DNA of 64,000 nt, taken from NCBI RefSeq assembly GCF_006965445.1, contig NZ_CP041356.1, positions 62,001-126,000 of the forward strand, given 5' to 3'. A program made the position numbers and the translations under genes. Below the pieces are notes generated by a model. That model did not search any database. It was not told where the DNA came from and worked only from the letters and a program-made list of their open reading frames with translations. Shown in pieces: positions 57,073 through 64,000 of this stretch; the stretch's first letter is position 1, and each line of letters begins with the position of its first letter. Origin of the DNA: Lactococcus protaetiae. Lineage in GTDB: Bacteria; Bacillota; Bacilli; Lactobacillales; Streptococcaceae.

Positions 57073-57897
57073 TTACTCAGATTTGCCAACTAAAATACGG
57101 ACATGAATCGTCGCTTGTTGTGGAGGATTTTGCCTTGCTTGTTTTTTTAGTTCTTCCGAAACATTCCACTCTAATGGACTCATTGCAAGAAAATCTTCGC
57201 GTAACTCCTGTGGGATTTTAAAAGTATAGTTAATCTCCTGTTCTGTCACTTCTTTGAACTCTGCCTTAAAACGCTCAACAACTGCAGTATTATCATAGTC
57301 TATCGGTATCCCGTAACTCTCACGCAGTTCTTGCAAGTAAAACTGTTCTGGGACAACTTTAATCACTCGTCCATTTTTTGACAATACTCGGTGAAATTCA
57401 GCATAATTTGATGGTGTAAAAATGTTTAAAATCACTGACAGACTTCTGTCAGCAAATGGCAAATTAGTCAAATCAGCCAAACTTAAAAAACTATCAGTTT
57501 CTAACTCTGTCGCCATCTCTATGCCATCCTTAGCGATATCAAAACCAAATTTCGCACCATCATTATCAAGAAACTCTAAAAATGATCCTTCTCCCGTACC
57601 AACATCAAGTAAATTTCCACTGACAAAGTGTTTTTTTATTTCTGTCAGCACTGACGAGTACATCCCAGACCGAATCAACCGTCTGCGTGGTTCAAACATT
57701 TTTCTTGTATAATGCTCAGTATCCGCTTTAGTTTGTAAAAAATTGATAAATCCTTTTTTATTGATATTGTAAGTATGTTTATTTTCACAACGAAGCGCAT
57801 AAGTTTCCACCTGAAAAGGCGTATGGCAAAGCGGACATCTCAGAAACTCAACATTTTTTTCTAATAGTAAATAAGCTTTTTCTATTTTCTTTAACAT
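57073..57897 (-). CDS. rlmA: 23S rRNA (guanine-N1)-methyltransferase
   Basis: RlmA-type methylase that modifies 23S rRNA (G745 or G748). 274 residues. N-terminal zinc site FLRCPLCHTPFQVETYALRC followed by ENKHTYNINKKGF. The SAM-binding core is LLDVGTGEGSFLEFLDNDGA. The -10 box TATAGT is six bases before the ATG, so the transcript should be leaderless. A palindrome at 57921-57935 overlaps the -35 position. In the macrolide-resistance sense, the RlmA(II) form modifies G748. Confidence 0.92.
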   Translation of the reverse strand: MLKKIEKAYLLLEKNVEFLRCPLCHTPFQVETYALRCENKHTYNINKKGFINFLQTKADTEHYTRKMFEPRRRLIRSGMYSSVLTEIKKHFVSGNLLDVGTGEGSFLEFLDNDGAKFGFDIAKDGIEMATELETDSFLSLADLTNLPFADRSLSVILNIFTPSNYAEFHRVLSKNGRVIKVVPEQFYLQELRESYGIPIDYDNTAVVERFKAEFKEVTEQEINYTFKIPQELREDFLAMSPLEWNVSEELKKQARQNPPQQATIHVRILVGKSE

Positions 57898-58296
57898 AGT
57901 TATACTATATCACAGATATTCATTGAAGTTCAATGATGTTCACTAAATGCATTATTTAGCGATTTGTTAAAATATAATCATCAATGATATTCAATAGATT
58001 TCAACTGGAACGTAGTTAAAAACGTAATTAAATTTTTGTCAGGCAAGGGCTGTGTATTTTAAATATACAGTTTTCAATATTAAAAATTCTGTCAGTACTG
58101 ACAGAATCAAACAATCTCATTTTGCTTTACAAACCAAATCAACAGTTCAACGTTTTATTGATTAAAATGGTAGGAAATCTCTACAAACCCCGCCTTTCAA
58201 TAAAACTGGACAAGACACTACACATCAAAATCTTAATATATTACCACTATTTTATATCTATATCGGAAAATTTATCAATAAGATGTTATTTCGCTA
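57898..58296. other. Gap upstream of rlmA, and palindromic operator
   Basis: The perfect palindrome CATTGAAGTTCAATG is at 57921-57935 with related words (ATGATATTCAATAG near 57984-57997). It is spaced to block the rlmA -35 box. A CTGTCAGTACTGACAG hairpin lies at 58088-58103. No gene is supported in the rest. Confidence 0.55.
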
Positions 58297-58326
58297 CAAA
58301 AAAATTCCCACTCTTACAGTAGGAAC
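58297..58326 (-). terminator. Terminator of cadD
   Basis: TTCCTACTG-TAAGAG-TGGGAATTTTTTT on the minus strand. Confidence 0.7.
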
Positions 58327-58356
58327 TATGTCTATTTGCATTATAGCATACATTAC

Positions 58357-58965
58357 CTAAAATAAACCCAGTATTTTATCTACAGTTCCAGATTCAAGTA
58401 AAATAATAATTCCCAATCCAATATAGATTATACCCATTATCCAACGTCCATATTTTTCTAAAAAGTAATGAAGAGGTCGTATTTTCGATATCGTTTGCCC
58501 TAAGAAACCTAATAAAATGATATTAGCGATGAAAGTTAAAAGGGACACCACAATCCAATAAGATTTTAAATTAACAAAAAATGGTGTGAATAAACCAATA
58601 TTGTCTGCGCCACAACTTGCAAAAGAAATAAGGGTAACAGTAATTAAAAGATTTTTATTCTTTCGTTTTTCTAGCGCTTCCTCTACTTCTTCATCGTCAT
58701 CATCTCCCAGTATCAGATATTTTAAACCAAATCCTAAAGGAATTAATCCCAAAAACCCTAAAAGCCACTGTTCTGGAACAAACTTAAAAATGAAAGCAAG
58801 TAATAAGCTTACTCCAATAAGGATAATTGAGCCTAGCATTTGCCCTAAAGATATCATTCTATGTCTGGATTTATCAAACTTTACAAAAAGAATTGATAAA
58901 ATTAAGAGCAAATCTAATGCTGTAGCCCAGTATATTATTGTTGTTTGAATAATTGTTGTAATCAT
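58357..58965 (-). CDS. cadD: CadD-family cadmium resistance transporter
   Basis: 202 residues, five to six membrane helices. ALDLLLILSILFVKFDKSRH, the conserved SFASCGADNIGLFTPFFVNL and IIYIGLGIIILLESGTVDK match the CadD cadmium-efflux family. The acidic loop DDDDEEVEEALEKRKNKN lies in the cytosol. No cadX or cadC regulator gene accompanies it. The -10 TATACT is seven bases before the ATG and no ribosome site is seen, so it may be leaderless. Confidence 0.85.
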   Translation of the reverse strand: MITTIIQTTIIYWATALDLLLILSILFVKFDKSRHRMISLGQMLGSIILIGVSLLLAFIFKFVPEQWLLGFLGLIPLGFGLKYLILGDDDDEEVEEALEKRKNKNLLITVTLISFASCGADNIGLFTPFFVNLKSYWIVVSLLTFIANIILLGFLGQTISKIRPLHYFLEKYGRWIMGIIYIGLGIIILLESGTVDKILGLF

Positions 58966-59086
58966 AATTTACAGTATAACATATAGCATAAATAAAAAAG
59001 CACCCCGAAGGATGTTGAAATTAATATTATTTCCTATCCATCTATATAATGTTATAATAAATTTAGCACTTTTGGAAGGAAAAACT

Positions 59087-59706
59087 ATGATTATTCGAGA
59101 ACTCTGTGTTGAAAATTTCACTAAAATTCCACAAGCAGTACGCAAAGGAGTGGAGCGCATTGAGCTTTGTGATAACTTGGCCGTCGGCGGTACTACACCC
59201 TCTTATGGGTCATCGAAGAAGCGGCTCGCTTAGTTTCAGAAAGTAAAATAACTCTTGCTGTCATGATACGCCCACGCGCAGGAAATTTTATCTATGACTC
59301 CTACGAATTGAAAATAATGGAAACTGATATCCTCAAAGCAATCGAAGCTGGCGCTCAAAATCTTGTTTTTGGAGTACTGACTGAGGACAATAAAATTGAT
59401 AGCGATGCCCTTGATACTCTAATGATTGCATCTCAAGGGCTTCCTGTCACCTTTCATATGGCATTTGACGAGATTGAAGACCCAAAAGCAGCAATTGACG
59501 AGCTTATTGAAGCTGGGATTGATAAAATCCTGATGCATGGTGGTCCACTCAATCAACCTCTAAATATCGATAAAATTAAAACTTTAGTTAAGTATGCCTC
59601 TGGTCGCCTCAATATTTTAATTGGCGGTGGTGTAAATAGTGATAACTTTGAGTCGCTATCTCAAATGACAGGAACAAATTTTGTCCACGGTACAAAAATC
59701 ATTTAA
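59087..59706 (+). CDS. cutC: Copper homeostasis protein CutC family, frameshifted
   Basis: TIM-barrel protein of the CutC family; a copper-handling role is reported but disputed. Restoring one base gives 206 residues. Start MIIRELCVENFTKIPQAVRK with GGAAGGA seven bases upstream; N-AVGGTTPSYG continues, after the break at 59207-59209 (GGG for GGGG), into VIEEAARLVSESKITLAVM, then RPRAGNFIYDS and FHMAFDEIEDPKAAIDEL. It ends with a TAA directly abutting a class A repeat. The sequence error reading is favoured. Confidence 0.9.
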
Positions 59707-60297
59707 TTTATCGAAGTAAATGCGTGCTAACCCCCTCCTTCTTAGGTAGGAGATAAAGCAGCACTATCTCCGCTTCACTTCGCTGTCCATCCTCGCTACG
59801 GTGCTACGTGCTTCGCACGCCGTTCTACGAACGGTCTACGCAACTTCGTTGCTGCGCTGTCCGTTTGCTTAGCTGCTAAAGCAGCAAGAGCAAAAGGCAA
59901 AGCACCTAGTCGGAATCGCAACTTTGAATCTCGTCCGACTGCCCTCTTTAGCACTTAGGCTTCTGGGACAGGGTGACCTCATATCGAAGATGTGAGGTTG
60001 TACCCTAGATTCAGTGGCGAGTTGCCCTTTTATCAGTCGAATCGCCTTTTGCTCTTGCTGCTTTAGCAGCTAAGCAAACGGACAGCGCAGCGGAGATAGC
60101 GACTAGAGAAAATGGACAAATGTTTTACGAAACTCCCACTGAGTAAGTCTTAACTTCATGATACAAAAAATCCTGTAGTGGCGTAGCGAGCATCGACAGC
60201 CTTTTTATCAGATGCTTTAGCGGCTAGATAAAACGGACAAATGTTTATCGCGTAGTCCAAAGGGCGGAGATAGCACGCACTTGCTAAGTTAAAAAGA
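59707..60297 (-). repeat. Modular repeats (class A, plus a right-end fragment)
   Basis: 59707-60162 is a class A copy in minus orientation, with its right end TTTATCGAAGTAAATGCGTG starting the base after the cutC stop and its left end TGAAGTTAAGACTTACTCAG at 60160. 60163-60297 is a shorter piece ending GCACTTGCTAAGTTAAAA (class B right end). Interior hairpins include GCTGCTAAAGCAGC and GAACGGCGTGCGAAGCACG. Confidence 0.85.
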
Positions 60298-60317
60298 GCT
60301 TTCAATTTATCAGATAA

Positions 60318-60352
60318 AAAAACGGTCAGCAAGCTTGACCGTTTTGTCAGTA
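60318..60352 (-). terminator. Terminator of ecsB
   Basis: AAAACGGTCA-AGCTTGC-TGACCGTTTTTTT on the minus strand. Confidence 0.85.
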
Positions 60353-60363
60353 TACTGACAGAA

Positions 60364-61386
60364 TTATTTTTTATTTTTTAATCTCATTCTCACATAAAAC
60401 TTAGTCAATATAAAATCAACTAAAAGGATAACTACTACAAACCATATCGGACGCAAGAAAATCAATCCAACAATCAATTCAATTAAAGTTACGAATAACA
60501 TCACTCTAAACAAAACAGCCCTTAAACCACCATTTTTTGCCGTTTTCTTCAACGGATATATCCGTGTCAAAAGTTGATAATCAAAAAATTCTCTTAGAGA
60601 AATCAACTGGAATATAAGTAAATAATTAAAAAGTGAAACTAGGATAATCGCAACAATTCCACTGCTGACAAAAATCATCGTCAGTACTGCCAAAGTCAAT
60701 AAGCGTAAAGTTAACCCTAAATAATCACCACTTCTCAAAAAACCACGCGTAAAGAGATATTCATAAGTTCGTTTTGTTTTTGGAAGTAAAAAGTCTAAAT
60801 ATTTTCTTCGATGACTTCGAGATTTTAAGCCTTTTACATTTGTAAATAAAGCAAAAAATCGTAAAGTTGCTGTCTTTCGGCTTTGTTCCAAAGCAATCAA
60901 ACTTGACCAATCCAAATTATTATTCATTTGCATTTTCCGCAATTTTTGTCCAAGCCATCCTGCTTTCACTAAAACAAGCAAGACAAACCAAAGTATTAAC
61001 AAATAAACCGAAAACTCCAAAAGAGGAGCCACAATCAAAACTATAATTCCAGAAATCAGAGCAGGAAAAAATAATGAACGTACTAAACAAGACAGTAAAT
61101 ACTTACGAACCTCAAGCTCCTTAACAAGCAAAAATACCTTATCTGCTGGCTCGACAAAAGTAGCTAAACGTCCAAAAACCTGACTCAATCCTGTAGCAAA
61201 AATAATCAAAATTACTTTTCCAAAAATATTTAACTGATGATTTTGTAAAAAGTTTACATACTGTACGACAATAGCACCAAACAAAATCATCAAAAATAAT
61301 ACAAAATGATCATTAAAAACATAACGAAGATATTTAATATTCTGGGAGTACCACGCCTTTCTTCGTTGATTAAACATTTCATTCAT
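60364..61386 (-). CDS. ecsB: EcsB-like ABC transporter membrane subunit
   Basis: 340 residues, six to eight membrane helices. EcsB family; partner of EcsA in a transporter needed for membrane-protease RasP-linked functions and secretion in bacilli; the cargo is unclear. Helices include FLMILFGAIVVQYVNFLQNH and FALFTNVKGLKSRSHRRK (cytosolic loop). It overlaps the ecsA end by eight bases. Confidence 0.88.
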   Translation of the reverse strand: MNEMFNQRRKAWYSQNIKYLRYVFNDHFVLFLMILFGAIVVQYVNFLQNHQLNIFGKVILIIFATGLSQVFGRLATFVEPADKVFLLVKELEVRKYLLSCLVRSLFFPALISGIIVLIVAPLLEFSVYLLILWFVLLVLVKAGWLGQKLRKMQMNNNLDWSSLIALEQSRKTATLRFFALFTNVKGLKSRSHRRKYLDFLLPKTKRTYEYLFTRGFLRSGDYLGLTLRLLTLAVLTMIFVSSGIVAIILVSLFNYLLIFQLISLREFFDYQLLTRIYPLKKTAKNGGLRAVLFRVMLFVTLIELIVGLIFLRPIWFVVVILLVDFILTKFYVRMRLKNKK

Positions 61387-62149
61387 GAATAAAACCTGCC
61401 TCTTTTGATTGTGTATGATTTGGCAAATTTCCTTTGGTCAACGACAAATAAATTTCATCTAGGCTTGCATTGGGTTGACCAAACTTTGCCCGCAACTCGT
61501 CTACTGTCCCTGTAGCAATCACTTGCCCTTCATGCAGAACTACAAATTTATCACAGAATTTTTCCGCCGTTGACAAAATATGCGTACTCATCAAGATTGA
61601 ACTACCTGTTTTCTTCATTTCTAACATCAAGTCAATCAAATCCTGAATTGCTAGAGGGTCAAGACCCATAAACGGCTCATCAACAATATAAAGCGATGGT
61701 TCACACAAAAAAGCACAAATAATCATTACCTTTTGTTTCATCCCTTTTGAGAAATTTACTGGAAACCAGTCTAATTTATCACTTAATCGAAAAGTTTCTA
61801 ATAGTTTTTGAGCGCGCTCCATCGCGACTTCAACAGGAATCCCATATGCTAACGCAGTAACTTCAATATGTTCACGTAAAGTTAATTCCTCATAAAGACT
61901 TGGCGTTTCTGGAATAAAACCAATTTTTTGACGATAACCTTCAAGATTTTGTTGTAACGTTAGACCATCTAATTCAATTTGTCCTGAATATGGTGTCAAT
62001 AGTCCTATAATCTCTTGAATTGTTGTTGATTTTCCTGCGCCATTCAGACCAATCAAGCCGACAAGTTCCCCATCACCAATCTCAAAATTAACTTCTTTTA
62101 ATACTGGATTTCCTAGATATCCTCCAGTCAGATTCGTTACTTTTAGCAC
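61379..62149 (-). CDS. ecsA: EcsA-like ABC transporter ATPase
   Basis: 256 residues from a GTG at 62149; this start has GGAG nine bases upstream (MLKVTNLTGGYLGNPVLKEV). The open frame upstream to 62230 is not supported. Walker A GLNGAGKSTTIQEIIGLLT, signature NFSKGMKQKVMI, Walker B LYIVDEPFMGLDP, and His switch in MSTHIL. Forms the two-gene transporter with ecsB; hit is divergent, a conserved neighbourhood. Confidence 0.92.
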   Translation of the reverse strand: MLKVTNLTGGYLGNPVLKEVNFEIGDGELVGLIGLNGAGKSTTIQEIIGLLTPYSGQIELDGLTLQQNLEGYRQKIGFIPETPSLYEELTLREHIEVTALAYGIPVEVAMERAQKLLETFRLSDKLDWFPVNFSKGMKQKVMIICAFLCEPSLYIVDEPFMGLDPLAIQDLIDLMLEMKKTGSSILMSTHILSTAEKFCDKFVVLHEGQVIATGTVDELRAKFGQPNASLDEIYLSLTKGNLPNHTQSKEAGFIHE

Positions 62150-62333
62150 TACGTTATGTTCTCCAATTCTCATTAAATTTGATATAATTGAGTTCAGATG
62201 ATTAGAAATAAATGAAAAGTAATAGAGCATAAGTACTCTGTTTTACAAAAAAATCCCACATTTCTTAGCTCCATACTTTCAACATTTCACTGTCATTGGC
62301 TTATCAAAAGTATGAAAAGCCAAGTCGTATTTT

Positions 62334-62604
62334 GATTATTTCTTGCCAATCAGACTCACATCTTGGTATAATTGAGTTCGCAACACCAGAAGCTCGGAGA
62401 AAAGACAGCTCCGCTGTCCATTGGATTGCCATTTGGCGTTGCTGCTTTAGCAGCTTACAGCCAATGCCTTTTGCTCTTGGGGCTTTAGTCCCTAAGCAAA
62501 CGGACAAATGTCCTATGGTCATGCGAAGCTATGTGCTAAAGCACAAAGAGCCAACTGGCATTTCTCTCCGCTTCTTGACGGTGTTACTCACATCTTGGTA
62601 TAAT
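62334..62604 (+). repeat. Modular repeat, class C, ending in the hit promoter
   Basis: Between direct repeats CTCACATCTTGGTATAAT at about 62350-62367 and 62587-62604. The second copy, with TTGACG at 62575-62580 and 18 bases of spacing, is a good sigma-A promoter for hit (extended -10 TGGTATAAT). The first copy has TTGCCA, 18 bases, TATAAT, so there are two tandem promoters. Interior hairpins: GCTGCTTTAGCAGC, GGGGCTTTAGTCCC, GTGCTAAAGCAC. The frame of 107 codons across it is not a gene. Confidence 0.88.
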
Positions 62605-62651
62605 CTTAGTATATTATAACATTTTCTTAACAAATTTCGGAGGCCATTCAA

Positions 62652-63053
62652 ATGGATAACTGTATCTTCTGCAAAATTATCGCTGGAGAAATTCCTAGTA
62701 CTAAAGTTTATGAAGACGATGAAGTTCTCGCCTTCCTTGATATCACTCAGACAACTAAGGGGCATACTCTTCTAGTTCCTAAAAAACATTATCGAAATCT
62801 TCTTGCGATGACAGGAGAAGAGTCTGCACAACTTTTTACTAAAGTGCCCAATATCGCCAATAAACTTATGAAAAATCTTGGTGCCAAGGGAATGAATATT
62901 TTGCAAAACAATGAAGAAATTGCTGGTCAAACTGTTTTCCACACACATATTCATCTTATTCCGCGTTATGCAGAAAATGATGGCTTTATAGGTAAATTTA
63001 CACAACATGATTTTGATTTATCCGCAATCGCTGCTGAAATTTCCAAAGATTGA
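62652..63053 (+). CDS. hit: HIT family hydrolase
   Basis: 133 residues, histidine-triad nucleotide-binding hydrolase (HinT-like) of purine phosphoramidates. Opening CIFCKIIAGEIPSTKVYEDD, active-site triad in FHTHIHLIPRYAEND. GGAGG ten bases before the ATG. Promoter supplied by the class C repeat. Divergent from ecsAB as in other Firmicutes. Confidence 0.95.
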   Translation: MDNCIFCKIIAGEIPSTKVYEDDEVLAFLDITQTTKGHTLLVPKKHYRNLLAMTGEESAQLFTKVPNIANKLMKNLGAKGMNILQNNEEIAGQTVFHTHIHLIPRYAENDGFIGKFTQHDFDLSAIAAEISKD

Positions 63054-63272
63054 CTATGCGTGTGAACAAGAGGGGAAATGCCCACATAATCACCAGAAAT
63101 CAACCTCTTGATAATATCTATCTATGATAAAGTTAGTCTAAGCTATTTTTATGACATAAAAAATGGCGCCAAGCACATTAATTTATAGTTTTCACTAACC
63201 TTTTTGATAAATACTACTACAATCAGATATGAAATAAAATAAATGGATATCTATGGCTAGCCTTATGAGATT

Positions 63273-63590
63273 TTGAAGTGATTACTTCATCAGTGGGAGA
63301 TTCTTTCTCTCCCGCTGATGTTAGGGCACAACCTCACATCAAAGATATGAGGTCACCCTGTCCCTGAAGTCTAAGCGCTAAAGCGCTAAGACCCTAGGGC
63401 AGTAGAACGAAAGCAAAGCTTGCCATTTCGCCTTATCGCTTTAGCGATTTAGAGTGAATGGACAGCGAAGCGAAGCGGAGATAGTGTTGCTTATCCCCCT
63501 ACCTAAAAGAGGTGGGGGAGTTGCCACTCCGACTAGGTGCTTTAGCACCCCAAAGGGCGAAGATAGCAGACACTTGCTTGGTTAAAATAA
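63273..63590 (+). repeat. Modular repeat, class B
   Basis: Left end TTTGAAGTGATTACTTCATC, then TGGGAGATTC/TCTCTCCCGC, right end AGACACTTGCTTGGTTAAAA. Interior GCGCTAAAGCGC, ATCGCTTTAGCGAT and GGTGCTTTAGCACC hairpins. 63054-63272 is AT-rich with no gene seen. Confidence 0.85.
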
Positions 63591-63620
63591 AACCAGTATA
63601 ATATAAATCAGGAGGTTCCT

Positions 63621-63842
63621 ATGATAGACTTCTTTAATGATATGAAAAAACTGTTATCCGAATTGACAGAAGAAATTGATACGTTAAAATTAAATGTTGA
63701 ACGTGTGCAGACAGAAGCAAAAAAAGCTGAACGCACTGGTCAAGATATTCAGAGAAAAGTCACTGAATTTCAAGTGGCAACTCAACCTAAAATTGATAAA
63801 ATAAATGAACTTGTGGAAAAGATAAACAAAAAAGCTGACTAA
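63621..63842 (+). CDS. Small coiled-coil protein
   Basis: 73 residues, almost all predicted coiled coil (MKKLLSELTEEIDTLKLNVE, then QTEAKKAERTGQDIQRKVTE and KIDKINELVEKINKKAD). GGAGG seven bases before the ATG. Downstream of hit on the same strand. The TATAAT at about 63598 in the class B right flank may be its promoter. No function assigned. Confidence 0.75.
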   Translation: MIDFFNDMKKLLSELTEEIDTLKLNVERVQTEAKKAERTGQDIQRKVTEFQVATQPKIDKINELVEKINKKAD

Positions 63843-63860
63843 GTCAGCTTTTTTTATTTT
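63832..63860. terminator. Terminator overlapping the coiled-coil gene stop
   Basis: AAAAAAGCTGACTAAGTCAG then CTTTTTTT; the stop codon lies in the loop. Overlaps the end of the convergent minus-strand gene. Confidence 0.85.
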
Positions 63861-64000
63861 TATTTGATTTTTTCTGCTGTTTGTAAAATTGTATTCCCCA
63901 AAAAATCCCCATCACTTGCGATATAATAAAACCGCCAATAATGACTAGTAGTTTTTCTGTATCATGGTGCTGAATATAAGTGAATGTATGCTGTGAATAA
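63844..64000 (-). CDS. C-terminal end of a small membrane protein (partial)
   Basis: Frame open to the window's right edge on the minus strand: YIQHHDTEKLLVIIGGFIIS then QVMGIFWGIQFYKQQKKSNK and a stop at 63844. It has one membrane helix (LLVIIGGFIISQVMGIFWGI) and a lysine-rich cytosolic tail. The start lies outside the window. Unrecognised. Confidence 0.65.
   Translation of the reverse strand, partial: YSQHTFTYIQHHDTEKLLVIIGGFIISQVMGIFWGIQFYKQQKKSNKNKKS

Noticed and set aside
62296-62619. 107-codon open frame upstream of hit
   Set aside because: It lies wholly in a class C repeat, recurs in fragments at other copies, and spans two promoters.

Overview
ORGANISM. The window reads as chromosome of a low-GC Gram-positive coccus of the Lactococcus/Streptococcus group, most likely a Lactococcus. 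Support: a galP-galM-galK-galT-galE Leloir cluster with a GPH-type permease, hisS-aspS and pheS-pheT with T-box leaders, a streptococcal/lactococcal DUF3270 protein, an ecsAB/hit locus, a rodZ-ymfFH-pgsA block, yaaA-recF away from an obvious origin, and frequent AAGGAGG-type ribosome sites. The species is not determined. LAYOUT. 1-7.2 kb: the phenylalanyl-tRNA synthetase locus (T-box leader, pheS, pheT), split by a defence island of a DUF262 + HEPN gene pair, an EcoRII-like restriction-modification system and a GNAT acetyltransferase. The island ends in a diverged 26-codon remnant of the pheT start. 7.3-11.2 kb: purA, a zinc-ribbon membrane protein, hslO and a dihydrofolate-reductase-like gene. 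11.2-23.3 kb: an acquired island with hsdR-hsdM-rhuM-hsdS, a silent hsdS half cassette, a tyrosine recombinase, a second inverted hsdS, then an excisionase-like gene and a second integrase. Inverted repeats inside the hsdS genes make this a candidate phase-variable type I R-M locus. 23.3-32.3 kb: dusB, three YitT-family genes, aspS, hisS and their T-box. 32.3-42.7 kb: pgsA, rodZ, ymfH, ymfF, yaaA, recF, a carboxymuconolactone decarboxylase/MerR pair, a MetE-like methyltransferase and a LysR regulator. 43.1-51.7 kb: galactose utilisation with a CcpA (cre) site, a direct-repeat operator and an RpiR-type regulator. 52.4-64 kb: nadR, two U32 peptidase-family tRNA-modification genes, rlmA, cadD, cutC, ecsAB, hit and small genes. 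REPEATS. Much intergenic space is filled by composite, modular repeats of roughly 130-550 bp, built from interchangeable small hairpins with TTTA/TAAA loops and with recurring end sequences. Several copies abut stop codons exactly. One class (C) carries a good sigma-A promoter at its end and appears to drive hit, the U32 gene and perhaps galE. A short word, CTGTCAG/CTGACAG, is also strongly over-represented, often as the palindrome CTGTCAGTACTGACAG in terminators. SEQUENCE QUALITY. Nine genes, including the normally essential pheT, purA and pgsA, are broken by a deficit of one (once two) bases in a homopolymer run. I read these as probable sequence errors and annotate the genes as whole. HOW THE GENES WORK TOGETHER. 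The core is housekeeping: aminoacyl-tRNA supply under T-box control, purine and NAD synthesis, envelope lipid and shape, DNA repair and galactose catabolism. It is interrupted by two defence islands that could restrict incoming DNA (EcoRII-like; switching type I) and possibly abort infection (DUF262-HEPN).
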